This document shows positions 42,556-52,002 of a stretch of DNA of 55,312 nt, piece after piece; the first letter of the stretch is position 1; the number at the start of each line of letters is the position of its first letter. The position numbers and the translations under genes are program-made. Where the stretch lies: contig CALFCI010000085.1 in the NCBI GenBank assembly GCA_937951135.1, positions 1-55,312 of the forward strand, read 5' to 3'. A model generated the notes under the pieces. That model worked only from the letters and a program-made list of their open reading frames with translations. It ran no database searches and was not told the origin of the DNA. The DNA comes from an uncultured Aquimarina sp. (GTDB lineage Bacteria > Bacteroidota > Bacteroidia > Flavobacteriales > Flavobacteriaceae).

Positions 42556-43425
42556 TTGCATCCAAAAAACATCCATAACACTCCTTATAATTTTGTCGAA
42601 TTAATACAGCATCACAAAGTACTAAGTACTCATGTTTTTATAAACTCATACAGCAATCAAACTATAGATTTTTCTAAACCAGAATCAGTATTACATCTCA
42701 ACACAGCTATTTTAAAATCTCAATATCAACTTACGGATTGGAATATTCCTAAAGGTTACCTATGCCCCCCTATTCCTGGAAGAGCTGATTACATACATCA
42801 TATTGCAGACCTTATTGATGACCAAACTACTGGTTCAATGACCAAAGGGCTAGATATTGGTGTAGGTGCTAATTGTATTTATCCTATTTTAGGTACTCAA
42901 CTATATAATTGGCAAATGGTTGGATGTGACAGTAATGTTAATGCAATAACTGCTGCCCAAAAAAACATAGACGCTACAAAAGGATTATCAAATACAATTG
43001 AGGTTAGATTACAAAATACTAAAGCTCAAATTTTTACAGGAATTATTCATCCCAATGAATATTATCATTTCTCGATGTGTAACCCTCCGTTTCATTCCAA
43101 TAGGCAGGAGGCTAATAAAGGAACGTTACGCAAGCTCCATAACTTGCAAAACTTAAAAGAAGCACCCCTTAATTTTGGAGGACAAGCTAACGAACTTTGG
43201 TGTAATGGTGGCGAAGCTTTATTCATAAAACGTATGATTAAAGAAAGTGTACGGTATGCAAAACAGGTCGGCTGGTTCACTTCTCTAGTCTCTAAAAAAG
43301 AAAACTTACCTAAACTCTATAAACAATTGAATAAAATAAAAGCAAAACACACTACAATAGACATGCAGCAGGGGAACAAACAAAGTCGTTTTATTGCTTG
43401 GACATTTGATAACCTTAAGTCCTAA
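42556..43425 (+). CDS. rlmF: RlmF, 23S rRNA adenine-1618 N6-methyltransferase
   Basis: A Rossmann-fold, SAM-dependent enzyme that methylates A1618 of 23S rRNA. SAM-binding GLDIGVGANCIYPILG lies at about 95-110. The catalytic NPPF tetrad is seen in FSMCNPPFHSNRQEANKGT, and QLYNWQMVGCDSNVNAI matches the family. The start is a TTG at 42556. In that frame a TAA lies 33 bp further upstream with no ATG or GTG between, so TTG is the only possible start of the long frame. The protein then begins LHPKNIHNTPYNFVEL, as RlmF proteins do. Confidence 0.93.
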   Translation: MHPKNIHNTPYNFVELIQHHKVLSTHVFINSYSNQTIDFSKPESVLHLNTAILKSQYQLTDWNIPKGYLCPPIPGRADYIHHIADLIDDQTTGSMTKGLDIGVGANCIYPILGTQLYNWQMVGCDSNVNAITAAQKNIDATKGLSNTIEVRLQNTKAQIFTGIIHPNEYYHFSMCNPPFHSNRQEANKGTLRKLHNLQNLKEAPLNFGGQANELWCNGGEALFIKRMIKESVRYAKQVGWFTSLVSKKENLPKLYKQLNKIKAKHTTIDMQQGNKQSRFIAWTFDNLKS

Positions 43426-43554
43426 ATTAACTCATGTCACTTTTAATTAGATACTTAAAAAATTGAATTGTTGTGAAAACCACTAAAAAGGTTAAAAATC
43501 GGATGATGAATATTGTTTATCCCGTCAAAAACAATTCCAATACCCCTATTGACA

Positions 43555-45114
43555 TTACTCTTCTGGAGGTCTTCCGTGAATTTCTTCAAAAACTCGATCA
43601 AAATTTTCATTGAGATAGGCTCTCAATTTCTTTCGATAATCTTCTTTTAACCAACTCACAAAATTGTAGGTGCTTTTACTGATACTTTTGGTGTATTGTT
43701 GTATGCGATAATCAATATCTTCTCCTAACTTTTTCGATAATCCGAATGCATCATATACATCCTCACTATTTTCGATACAGATTTTGGCATGTTGTATTAT
43801 AGAACGTTCCAATACTACTTTAGAAGACTCTCCTCTTCGCACGGATTCGATGTACGTATCCTTTATATTAAAACTTACTTCCTTAGAGTTCCCAAACTCC
43901 GCTCTTAGAGCCTCAGACATCTCATACCCAAATCGACTTTCTAACTCTTCATCGTTCAATAAATTATCGAGATAATAATTTGGTGCTCTAAATATCTTTT
44001 GCCAATCTAAATCCGCTCCCCAAGGACCAAAACGATGAATGTTATTTCCTAAATCAATAACAGCAAATTTTGATTTACTTTTTAAAATTCGAGACCCTCT
44101 TCCAATCATTTGGTAATATAATGCCAATGATTTTGTAGCCCTATTTAAGATAATAGTATCTACTGTAGGCTCATCAAATCCTGTAGTCAAAATACTCACT
44201 GATGTTAAAATAGCATCTGGTGTTTCTTTAAACCACTTTAGAATTTGCGCTCTTTGCTTTTTGGTTGCTGTATTATCCAAATGCGCTATTGGATACCCTT
44301 CAGTTCTAAACATATCATATACAAATAATGAGGTATTAATACCATTATTAAAAATCAATGTCTTTTTATTTTTTGAATGTTTTTCATACGCCAATAACAG
44401 TTTATTTAACATGTCATTATTGGTATATAAATCTTCAGAAGATTTTACGGTATAATCCCCATTAGACCCAACTTCTAAAGAAGTTAGTCCCACATTATAT
44501 GAAAACGTTTCTGCGCGGGCTAAAAACTCATTATTAATTAGAGACTCTATAGTCTCTCCAACAATAAGTTCATCATAATTGTCCTTCATTGGCAATTTGA
44601 TGTTGGAACTTAGTGGCGTTGCGGTTACTCCTAAAATAAATGACTGAGAAAAAAACTTGAATAGTTTCGTAAATGAATTATAATGTGCCTCATCTATAAT
44701 CACTAAACCAATGTCTGAAATATCTAATTTATCTTCATTCAATCGATTGTTTAGTGTCTCTACCATGGCAACAAAACAGCTATAATCACTTTGATCTTCC
44801 AAATTGGCTTTACTATCGACTACTTTATTCACTACTCCAAACTCGGTAAGCATAGAAGCCGTTTGTTTACACAATTCGATACGATGTGTTAACACTAATA
44901 CTCTTTTATTATGATGCTTTAAATATTGACGGACGATTTCTGAAAAAATGACTGTTTTCCCTCCCCCTGTAGGCAATTGGTATAATAAATGATAATCTTC
45001 TGATGCCTCTTCAAAACATTTAAAGATCTTACTAATAGCCCCTTTTTGATAACTATATAAATCTTTTCCTTTTTTTTGTTCTTCTAATTCTATAGCATTT
45101 TTTTTCATCGTCAT
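43555..45114 (-). CDS. DEAD/DEAH-box helicase (superfamily 2)
   Basis: The 519-residue protein shows Walker A PTGGGKTVIFSEIV (about 48-61), Walker B/DEAH VIIDEAHYNSF, motif III GVTATPLS and motif VI YYQMIGRGSRIL, with the ILTTGFDEPTVDTIIL motif in helicase domain 2. This composition resembles type-I-restriction-like and RadD-like DNA helicases. The substrate is not identifiable. The C-terminal ~130 residues are helical and charged. No restriction or defence gene flanks it, so I treat it as housekeeping repair rather than defence. Confidence 0.92.
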   Translation of the reverse strand: MTMKKNAIELEEQKKGKDLYSYQKGAISKIFKCFEEASEDYHLLYQLPTGGGKTVIFSEIVRQYLKHHNKRVLVLTHRIELCKQTASMLTEFGVVNKVVDSKANLEDQSDYSCFVAMVETLNNRLNEDKLDISDIGLVIIDEAHYNSFTKLFKFFSQSFILGVTATPLSSNIKLPMKDNYDELIVGETIESLINNEFLARAETFSYNVGLTSLEVGSNGDYTVKSSEDLYTNNDMLNKLLLAYEKHSKNKKTLIFNNGINTSLFVYDMFRTEGYPIAHLDNTATKKQRAQILKWFKETPDAILTSVSILTTGFDEPTVDTIILNRATKSLALYYQMIGRGSRILKSKSKFAVIDLGNNIHRFGPWGADLDWQKIFRAPNYYLDNLLNDEELESRFGYEMSEALRAEFGNSKEVSFNIKDTYIESVRRGESSKVVLERSIIQHAKICIENSEDVYDAFGLSKKLGEDIDYRIQQYTKSISKSTYNFVSWLKEDYRKKLRAYLNENFDRVFEEIHGRPPEE

Positions 45115-45247
45115 TATAAAATTTGGATGGTAAAAATACAGCCTTTACAGCGAGTAGAACGAATATTTTTGGTTAAAAATTAAAAAGCATAGTGTTTTAA
45201 TTTAAAGTACTATAAGAATCCTAACCCATTTTGGTCATAAACCCACC

Positions 45248-45685
45248 TTATATTGTCTGAAGTATTTGTTTTTTATTATGATCTAAAACTCCTCCAATAT
45301 GACCAAGAACCTTAACTTTTAAGGTATTAAAGCGGTTATAAAAGGTATTATAATGTAGCGTTAACGATTCATGACTTTCCTTTGATACGCCTTCAACTTC
45401 TATACCATCAAAAGGTAAAATCATTTTAATTACATTTTCATGTTTTTGAATCTCCGTTTTCAAGTGTCCCCATTCCTCTTCAATGGCAGTGATTTCAAAT
45501 TTAAACTCTTGCCATAATTCAAATAAATTTGGCGTGGTCGGTTCAAACAGATATGAATGTAATTTTTTAGTAATGAATTGTATTTCATTTTCAATAAAAT
45601 AAATTGAAGCATTCCATTTTTGAATATCTATATTGAATTGCTTCAATTCAGTATTTAAAATGGTTTGGTCGATAGTTGGTCTCAT
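45248..45685 (-). CDS. Helical, coiled-coil-like protein of unknown function
   Basis: The 145-residue protein is predicted helical throughout, with heptad-like patterns (ELKQFNIDIQKWNASIYFIENEI and LYNTFYNRFNTLKVKVLGH-like ends). There is no signal peptide. It is unfamiliar to me. It is separated from the helicase by 133 bp and is not clearly linked to it. Confidence 0.6.
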   Translation of the reverse strand: MRPTIDQTILNTELKQFNIDIQKWNASIYFIENEIQFITKKLHSYLFEPTTPNLFELWQEFKFEITAIEEEWGHLKTEIQKHENVIKMILPFDGIEVEGVSKESHESLTLHYNTFYNRFNTLKVKVLGHIGGVLDHNKKQILQTI

Positions 45686-45846
45686 TTCTATAAGGTTTTA
45701 AAAGTTAGGAAACAATGCATATTTATGATTCAGGATACCCCTATACTACAGTAATGATTTAAGAAAATCAATACGATTATAAATATACAAAAAAAATACT
45801 TATCTAACTAAACAACAATGCTTTAACGCTATAAACAAGTAAAAAC

Positions 45847-46716
45847 TTATACTATTATATTATCTAAAAAACGTTTCCTATATGCGATTGGACTCTCTAA
45901 ATTCAATTCTTTAAAAAATCTATTGAACAATGAAATGCTATTAAAACCACAATCTATTGCTATAATAGCAATAGGCATGTTAGTCGTTGCTAATAACCGA
46001 CAAGCATGCTGTATTCTAACTTCTGTTACTGCTTTTTTAAACGTTTTACCTGTGCTATTTACAAAGAATCTGCAAAAAGAACTATCTGTCATTCCAATAG
46101 TTGCGGCAATCTCTTTTGTAGACAAAGGAGTATCGTATTTTTCTTGTATAATCGTATATACTTTTTGTACCCGTTCGGCATTGGCTACGGAGACGGATAA
46201 ATACTGCCGTGCATTTACCCCCTCTTGTCCAGTAGATCCCGACATTTTCTTAAGTACTTGAAATAATTGTAATAATTTCTCGAATGGAGGGAGCGTTCTC
46301 ATGGCTTTAATCATACTACCGATATCATGCTTCGTTGTATCCAAAAACACGACTCCTTCTTTAGCTTTATCTAATAATTCATGAATTGTGCCGAACTCAT
46401 GATACTGCATACTCATATTGATGATTTGATCTCCCGAAAATTGTATAATATATTCTTCAAATTCTTCCGACTCAAATCCCCAGCTAAAGGTATTATGAGG
46501 AATATTAGATCCCAATAATATTAAATCTCCATCTTTAAATTTACTTATGGTGGTTCCAATGTAACGTTTACCGGATCCAAATGGAATATAGACGATCTCA
46601 TATTCTGGATGAAAATGCCAAAAACTAACCTGATTCCATTCCTTATATTTATTATGAAACATTAAAAAAGAAGAACCCTCTTCTGGGATTATTTTTTCAA
46701 ATAGTGCTTTCTTCAT
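45847..46716 (-). CDS. AraC-family transcriptional regulator with cupin-like N-terminus
   Basis: The frame continues upstream to a TTG at 46752, but ATG 46716 (MKKALFEKIIPEEGSSFLMF) is the natural start, giving 289 residues. The N-terminal half has the cupin ligand-binding pattern WHFHPEYEIVYIPFGSG and KDGDLILLGSNIPH. The C-terminal half has two HTH units: LSTKEIAATIGMTDSSFCRFF and IAIIAIDCGFNSISLFNRFFK. It presumably senses a sugar or small molecule. The gene diverges from SemiSWEET at 47084, which may be regulated by it. Confidence 0.92.
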   Translation of the reverse strand: MKKALFEKIIPEEGSSFLMFHNKYKEWNQVSFWHFHPEYEIVYIPFGSGKRYIGTTISKFKDGDLILLGSNIPHNTFSWGFESEEFEEYIIQFSGDQIINMSMQYHEFGTIHELLDKAKEGVVFLDTTKHDIGSMIKAMRTLPPFEKLLQLFQVLKKMSGSTGQEGVNARQYLSVSVANAERVQKVYTIIQEKYDTPLSTKEIAATIGMTDSSFCRFFVNSTGKTFKKAVTEVRIQHACRLLATTNMPIAIIAIDCGFNSISLFNRFFKELNLESPIAYRKRFLDNIIV

Positions 46717-46752
46717 TGATTGTATTCTTTTGGTATTAGGTATCAAAATCAA

Positions 46753-47010
46753 TTGGATATCTCATAGAAATTAGGTTCATAAAAGTCAACTCCTTCTGGG
46801 CAAGCTCACGAGACATCCAGCGGATACCTATTTTTCACATTTCGAGGCTTGCCTCGAAGAATTAAACTCCACAATGTGGATTAAAAAATAATGAAATCTG
46901 AGCATCTTGATGCTAAGATAAACTTTAAATCAACACATTTTAAAACAAAACAAGACAATTTAATGCTATTAATAGCCAAAATACTTTCATTTACTGTTAT
47001 AGATAAAACA
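46753..47010. other. Intergenic region between araC and SemiSWEET genes
   Basis: I see no gene here. Two palindromes are present: TTCGAGGCTTGCCTCGAA (46841-46858) and TCCACAATGTGGA (46868-46880). The first part shares AAGCTCACGAGACA-like words with other spacers. The right part is the probable regulatory region of the SemiSWEET gene. Confidence 0.5.
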
Positions 47011-47018
47011 TACCTTTG
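47011..47018 (+). promoter_or_regulatory. Candidate -7 element of the SemiSWEET gene
   Basis: TACCTTTG is a perfect TAnnTTTG match 66 bp before the ATG at 47084. No clear -33 element was seen. Confidence 0.5.
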
Positions 47019-47083
47019 TAGTGTAAAACTGTGTATTATAAAGATGAATTATACATCATCTCAAAACATTTAAAAATATAATT

Positions 47084-47350
47084 ATGGATATGACAGGAAT
47101 CATTGGAAACATAGCTGCGTTATTAACTACATTTAGTTTTTTACCCCAAGCTATAAAGACAATAAAAACAGGAGATACTAAAAATTTATCATTACCAATG
47201 TATATTCTTTTTGTAACAGGAGTGATCATGTGGATATGTTATGGTGTACGTAATAATCAATTGCCTATTATTATTGGTAATGTTGTAACCTGCTTATTTG
47301 CTAGTGTTATTTTAGGATATAAAATTAAAGATACGTTTATTCGTAAATAA
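47084..47350 (+). CDS. SemiSWEET sugar transporter
   Basis: The 88-residue, three-helix membrane protein works as a dimer to carry sugars along their gradient. The PQ motif is seen in FSFLPQAIKTIKTGDTKNLS in helix 1 (about 17-36). The helix 2 motif TGVIMWICYGV and helix 3 NVVTCLFASVILGYKI also match. Its length is characteristic for bacterial SemiSWEETs (about 85-90). The nearest gene is the divergent AraC regulator; nothing else in the region names a specific sugar. Confidence 0.93.
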   Translation: MDMTGIIGNIAALLTTFSFLPQAIKTIKTGDTKNLSLPMYILFVTGVIMWICYGVRNNQLPIIIGNVVTCLFASVILGYKIKDTFIRK

Positions 47351-47390
47351 AAATAATCAGATGATTTAACCTGCACTATAATGCAGATTT

Positions 47391-47528
47391 AAAAGAGGCT
47401 GTCTGAAAAAGGTTAAATAATTTAATTTGTCAGTTTGAGGTCGAAAACTGTTAAGGAATCAATAGTTTAAAAACTTCGACAAGCTCTCAGTCTGACAATC
47501 TGAAATACCTTTTCAAGCACCCTCTTTT
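47391..47528. repeat. 138-bp inverted-repeat element (GAGGCTGTCTGAAAA family)
   Basis: Left end AAAAGAGGCTGTCTGAAAAA and the inverse of the right end AAAAGAGGGTGCTTGAAAAG match with small differences. Inside is CTTCGACAAGCTCTCAGTCT, a motif related to 52126-52193. A partial copy lies at 32070-32098. Because the right end is followed by T-runs (CCTCTTTTTTT), it may serve as the SemiSWEET terminator. Confidence 0.6.
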
Positions 47529-47593
47529 TTTGTCTCTAATCAAATGAGATAATTTAGTAGCTTTAACTATTCTTATTTAAACATACAGCTACT

Positions 47594-48181
47594 ATGGAAC
47601 ACTCACATCTGGCTCATCAACATTTTAAACTATTTAAGCCTTATGGATACCTCAGCCAATTTGTGAATAATGGTCAAAAGCAAGCTTCAAAAAAGTTATT
47701 AGGAGCGCTACACTCTTTTCCTGAGGACACTATGGCTATTGGGCGCTTGGACGAGAAATCGGAAGGGCTACTATTACTCACTACTGATGGAAAATTAAGC
47801 AATCATATTTGTAGTAGTAATATTGAAAAAGAATATTATGTATTGGTTGATGGTATTCCTTCTATAACAGCCATTACACAACTACAAGAGGGTGTAGCAA
47901 TTGGTTTTGAAGGAAAAAAATATCAGACCAAACCTTGTACTGTTTTTGAAGTAGTACCTCCACCCATGTTTCCAGAACGTAGCAAAAAAATAAGGGACGA
48001 TAGACATGGTCCTACCCGATGGCTATCAATTACACTACAAGAAGGAAAATTTCGTCAAGTACGTAAAATGACTGCGGCTGTTGGACTCCCTACCCTAAGA
48101 TTGGTTAGAGTTCGTGTAGGCACAATACATCTTAATGATATGGATGTTGGTGAAGTACAGGAAATGGAACAACTAGTCTAG
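47594..48181 (+). CDS. rluE: RluE-type 23S rRNA pseudouridine synthase
   Basis: A 195-residue protein of the RsuA family (without an S4 domain) that isomerises U2457 in 23S rRNA. The catalytic Asp lies in the motif GRLDEKSEGLLLLT (about 56-69), followed by EKEYYVLVDG and GKFRQVRKMTAAVGLPTLRLVRVRVG, the typical C-terminal RsuA/RluE signature. It begins with FKLFKPYGYLSQF, the usual RluE N-terminal motif. Hairpins directly downstream probably terminate the transcript. Confidence 0.92.
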   Translation: MEHSHLAHQHFKLFKPYGYLSQFVNNGQKQASKKLLGALHSFPEDTMAIGRLDEKSEGLLLLTTDGKLSNHICSSNIEKEYYVLVDGIPSITAITQLQEGVAIGFEGKKYQTKPCTVFEVVPPPMFPERSKKIRDDRHGPTRWLSITLQEGKFRQVRKMTAAVGLPTLRLVRVRVGTIHLNDMDVGEVQEMEQLV

Positions 48182-48184
48182 TTT

Positions 48185-48234
48185 TTTGTCATTATTCTAA
48201 TGACAAATACCTACGAGGTTTTTTAACCTCGTAG
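48185..48234 (+). terminator. Hairpins downstream of rluE
   Basis: The stem TTTGTCATTA / TAATGACAAA (3-nt loop, 48185-48207) lies just after the rluE stop. A second palindrome CTACGAGGTT-TTTT-AACCTCGTAG follows at 48211-48234. The second relates to the ACCTACTAGGTTTT palindrome in element A. There is no long T-tract, so termination is likely but not proven. Confidence 0.5.
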
Positions 48235-48267
48235 ATAAATTCAGTGTATTTAACATCAGAATTATCT

Positions 48268-50472
48268 TTAATAGGTACCGTTTTTCATTTTTTCAAGTAT
48301 TGATTTAATTTCTATCAAAACCGATTCATCTGATTTAAACTGTTGCACTCCTATGGCATAAGCTTTTTCCTGCGTGGCAATCGCTTTTTCTTTTGCGCCG
48401 TGCTGATAATACAATTGTCCCAGCGTATCCAAATAATATGGATTGTCAGGTGTAATTTGAATACTCATTTCTGACCATTTTATGGCGTCTTCTATCCACT
48501 TACTTTTCGTTGCACTATCTGAGTTTTCTACAATAGACCAAGCTACAGTATTTGCAGTATTAGCTATTGTATATTTAAAACTCGTCCAACTTGTATTTGA
48601 GGCACTTGCACTAGACGCATATACCGTATTTAAGTTTTCAAAAATATTAGTTTCTGTAGTGTCAAAATATAATTGGTAAAAAAGCTTGTACGTGTTATAA
48701 TATTCTTCGGTATTAGTATCAAAATCACGTTTTAAAGCATTTAAATAAGAATGTACTACTTTGTGATCATTATTTGATACAGATATATATTCTTTAAATA
48801 AAGGTTTGATTGTATCGATATGCTCCATTGTAGGTTTATGCGTATTCATATTTCTAGAAAACACGCTTAATAAGACTCTGTCAATCTCTTTTCTTTTAAT
48901 ATGTTCTTCCTCTTCAGTAGCGCTGCAACATCTAGTTTTATGTGCTATTGGAATAGCATTATAAAATTTTAAAATATACTGTATGGCTTTAATATCTTGA
49001 GCAGAACATAAATCATCATACTCATTAAACATGGTATAATTAAACCCCCTCTGGTCTAATTCATTTTTAATTAAAGTTACTATTTTCTGATCAAGGTTTT
49101 TTTCTTTTTTATAAGCATCTAATAACGCCCCCCATGCACTATTTATAGTTGCTTTACTAGATTTTAAATTATAGTAATAGGCTTGCTTTGGTGATGTTTT
49201 TGTTCCTTTACTAGCTATAAAATGATCTTCAAACTGATATTTATCATTAAACTGAAGCACCAGTTCAAAAGCCTTTTTCTGATCAGCTGTGGTTACTTTT
49301 TCTTGTTGTAACAGCGCGTCAAAATGAGTTAAAACAGCTGCTGTTTTAATATTCTTTTTAATGTCATAATATCCTTTAAAACGATCTTTATTTTTTATTA
49401 GACTTCCTGGAGAATAATATAAAATATCGCTTGTAGCATTTAAAACTACAATACCAGCTTCTGTTGCTATTTTATTATTTTTAAACAATTGTACGTCTTT
49501 AGTTTTTGCTAAGTAATACTTAAATACGGTATCTTCCTTAGCGATTGTATTTGTATATTCAGCAAAGTCCTTTTTACCCAATTCATGATCAGGATTATAC
49601 GCTACTACCACATACTTCTCTTTACTATTCGCTATGCCTTTCAATGCTTTTTTCAAAGACTCTGAAGGCTTGTATGCACTCTTTACTACTGTGTTTCCCG
49701 AAGACTCAGTTAACGCTTCCACTGCTACTTCCTCAGCAGAATTGACTTTCGCTAGTACTGGAACTTTCCATGTTGCATCTTTTAATACAGAAGACGGTAT
49801 TAAGACGTTTTTATCTTCTGCTTTAGCAGTATTAACCTTACTACTAAAAAACAAAGGTCTTTTACCATCAGTAACTCCAAACTTATCTTGCTCGGCATCA
49901 TAATAGCCCTTAAGGTTTAAATCATTATATTTTAATGGTTTATATACAATTTCAACTGTAGCTGTCTTTTTTTGAAGTGTATACGTAGAAACTACAGGTT
50001 GGTCTCTTTTATAACCACTCTCCACCAAATATAATGTTGTTGTATTTGGAATAGTAAACCTATATTCTTTTTGATCTTTAGTATCATAGGGATCTTCAAG
50101 ATTAAGATATGATAATACACTATTATACTGCACTTTACCTTGATCATCTTTTTGAGTTCCAATATAGACCTTATCCATATAGTACATGTAATCAGAATTC
50201 AGCTGTACTGTAATACTATCACTACTTTCTCCATTTGTAGTTTCTTTAATAAGAAAACTATCTTTTCCTTCAGAAGGATTGCCAAAATATATGGTGTCAT
50301 TTTTTGTACTATACTTCCCTTCTACAAAAACCAACTCAAAGGTTTGGTCATCTTTAATTTTGATGGTTACATTATCTTTATCCGATATATACTTTCCCGG
50401 AGTCATTTGTTTTGTTTGTGCAAAAAGTGTACAAGCAAAAAAAGAACATACTAATAAGCTTATTTTTTTCAT
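48268..50472 (-). CDS. Large secreted protein of unknown function
   Basis: The 734-residue protein has a signal peptide (about 1-18, MKKISLLVCSFFACTLFA). The N-terminal part is beta-rich (YISDKDNVTIKIKDDQTFELVFVEG). A middle thioredoxin-like-sized domain contains KYVVVAYNPDHELGKKDFAEYTN, and a CC pair (KTRCCSATEEEEH) sits at about 518-519. The C-terminus has TPR-like units (NPYYLDTLGQLYYQHGAKEKAIATQEKAYAIG). I do not recognise a defined family. It has its own promoter-like element and stands as a single gene. Confidence 0.75.
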   Translation of the reverse strand: MKKISLLVCSFFACTLFAQTKQMTPGKYISDKDNVTIKIKDDQTFELVFVEGKYSTKNDTIYFGNPSEGKDSFLIKETTNGESSDSITVQLNSDYMYYMDKVYIGTQKDDQGKVQYNSVLSYLNLEDPYDTKDQKEYRFTIPNTTTLYLVESGYKRDQPVVSTYTLQKKTATVEIVYKPLKYNDLNLKGYYDAEQDKFGVTDGKRPLFFSSKVNTAKAEDKNVLIPSSVLKDATWKVPVLAKVNSAEEVAVEALTESSGNTVVKSAYKPSESLKKALKGIANSKEKYVVVAYNPDHELGKKDFAEYTNTIAKEDTVFKYYLAKTKDVQLFKNNKIATEAGIVVLNATSDILYYSPGSLIKNKDRFKGYYDIKKNIKTAAVLTHFDALLQQEKVTTADQKKAFELVLQFNDKYQFEDHFIASKGTKTSPKQAYYYNLKSSKATINSAWGALLDAYKKEKNLDQKIVTLIKNELDQRGFNYTMFNEYDDLCSAQDIKAIQYILKFYNAIPIAHKTRCCSATEEEEHIKRKEIDRVLLSVFSRNMNTHKPTMEHIDTIKPLFKEYISVSNNDHKVVHSYLNALKRDFDTNTEEYYNTYKLFYQLYFDTTETNIFENLNTVYASSASASNTSWTSFKYTIANTANTVAWSIVENSDSATKSKWIEDAIKWSEMSIQITPDNPYYLDTLGQLYYQHGAKEKAIATQEKAYAIGVQQFKSDESVLIEIKSILEKMKNGTY

Positions 50473-50520
50473 GTATTCGTATTAAGTGATTTTTTAGTAT
50501 TTTGATTTATAGTACAGGTA

Positions 50521-50528
50521 CAAAACTA
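50521..50528 (-). promoter_or_regulatory. Candidate -7 element of the large secreted-protein gene
   Basis: TAGTTTTG on the minus strand is a perfect TAnnTTTG match, 48 bp upstream of the ATG at 50472. It is in the only spacer between this gene and the DASS transporter. Confidence 0.5.
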
Positions 50529-50559
50529 TGCTTTTGTTGCGAATGTACTATCCCTGATT

Positions 50560-51999
50560 TCAGTGAAAAAACAAAGGTATGTAATACTGAAAGACAAGAA
50601 TCAATACTACTACAGCAATGCTATTAAGTATCACTCCTGCTTTTACCATTTCCGCCACCTTGATGTGCCCACTTGCAAATACAATAGCATTGGGAGGTGT
50701 TGCCATGGGCAGCATAAATGCACAACTAGCTGCTAGCGTTACTGGAATGAGAAGATGTAGCATTGGGAGTTCTAACCCTATTGCAATACCAGCTACTACA
50801 GGAACAAAAATGGTAACTAAGGCTACGTTACTCATAAGTTCGGTCATAAAGAGCATTACTGTAATCAATAATGAAACTATTAACAGAATACTAAACCCTT
50901 GCGCTGTTGCGATCGCTTGTGTTACTATTTTAATAATACCAGCAGATGCCAAGCCATTTGCCAAAGCTAACCCTCCACCAAACAAAATAAGAATCCCCCA
51001 TGGTAACCGCTGAGTATCTTTCCAATCCAATATAAAACGTTCCTTTTGATTCCGAATAGGAAGTACAAAAAAGGCTAAAGCTCCGAGTATACTAATCCCC
51101 GTGTCTGAAAGCTGTAGTACACCGCTCCAGGTGTTGATCGGTTTTCTAAATATCCATAATCCAATTACGATACAAAAAATACACAAAACCCGCCACTCTG
51201 CATTGCTTACTTTTCCCAAAGTGTTCATTTCTTTTGCAATCACGGTAGCCGATGCTTCATTTTGTTGCAATCGATTGGGATAAACCCACTTCACTAATAC
51301 CCAATAGATAACAGTTAACATTAGTATTGTTATAGGCAATGCCATAAGCAACCAATTGACAAAAGAGACTTCAGTCTGATATTCAGTTTCTAAAAACCCT
51401 ACCAACACTAAATTTGGAGGCGTACCGATAATAGTCGCCATTCCTCCTACATTGGCAGCAAAGGCTATCCCCAGCATTAAACTTAACGCAAAACGCTGTT
51501 CTCCTTTGGTATATCCATCATCATCTGTACTTAGTAATGTTACTACAGACAATGCCATGGGTAACATCACTACAGTACATGCGGTATTGCTAATCCACAT
51601 ACTTAAAAAAGCAGTAGCGATCATAAACCCCAAAATAACACGATTAGGGCTTGTTCCTGTACGGTGTATAATCGTAAGTGCTATGCGTTTGTGTAGTTGT
51701 ACTTTTTCTAACGCCAATGCCATTATGAATCCGCCAAAAAATAAGAATACAGTACTACTTCCATAGTGCTGCGCAACCCCTTTGATATCCAAAACCCCTA
51801 ATACAGGAAATAGTGCTAACGGTAATAATGCCGTTACCGAAATTGAGACTGCTTCTGTAACCCACCAAATCACCATCCACACGGCCACTCCGATCACGGT
51901 ATCTGCTACTACAGAGATTTGTGTAGGTACACATAATATGATGATGCATAGCAAAGGGCCTAGTACTAAACCAATGCGTTTTTGTATCGGATAATTCAT
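50560..51999 (-). CDS. DASS (SLC13) family anion:sodium symporter
   Basis: A 479-residue inner-membrane protein with about 11-12 hydrophobic segments. The two SNT/PPN-type motifs of the family are present: WISNTACTVVMLPMALSV and GTPPNLVLVGF in the N-terminal half, MTELMSNVALVTIFVPVV and ATPPNAIVFASGHIKV in the C-terminal half. Members take up dicarboxylates, citrate or sulfate with Na+. The neighbour at 52266 is another dicarboxylate or amino-acid carrier. A heptamer array lies upstream of the start. Confidence 0.92.
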   Translation of the reverse strand: MNYPIQKRIGLVLGPLLCIIILCVPTQISVVADTVIGVAVWMVIWWVTEAVSISVTALLPLALFPVLGVLDIKGVAQHYGSSTVFLFFGGFIMALALEKVQLHKRIALTIIHRTGTSPNRVILGFMIATAFLSMWISNTACTVVMLPMALSVVTLLSTDDDGYTKGEQRFALSLMLGIAFAANVGGMATIIGTPPNLVLVGFLETEYQTEVSFVNWLLMALPITILMLTVIYWVLVKWVYPNRLQQNEASATVIAKEMNTLGKVSNAEWRVLCIFCIVIGLWIFRKPINTWSGVLQLSDTGISILGALAFFVLPIRNQKERFILDWKDTQRLPWGILILFGGGLALANGLASAGIIKIVTQAIATAQGFSILLIVSLLITVMLFMTELMSNVALVTIFVPVVAGIAIGLELPMLHLLIPVTLAASCAFMLPMATPPNAIVFASGHIKVAEMVKAGVILNSIAVVVLILVFQYYIPLFFH

Positions 52000-52002
52000 T
52001 TG

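Noticed and set aside
43555..45114. DEAD/DEAH helicase considered as part of an anti-phage or restriction system
   Set aside because: No methyltransferase, nuclease or other defence gene lies next to it. The neighbours are rlmF and small unrelated genes, so a defence role has no support here.
47389..47593. Search for a tRNA or small structured RNA in the repeat-rich spacer
   Set aside because: The fold is explained by the inverted-repeat ends. No cloverleaf, anticodon arm or CCA-type end was found, nor elsewhere in the window.
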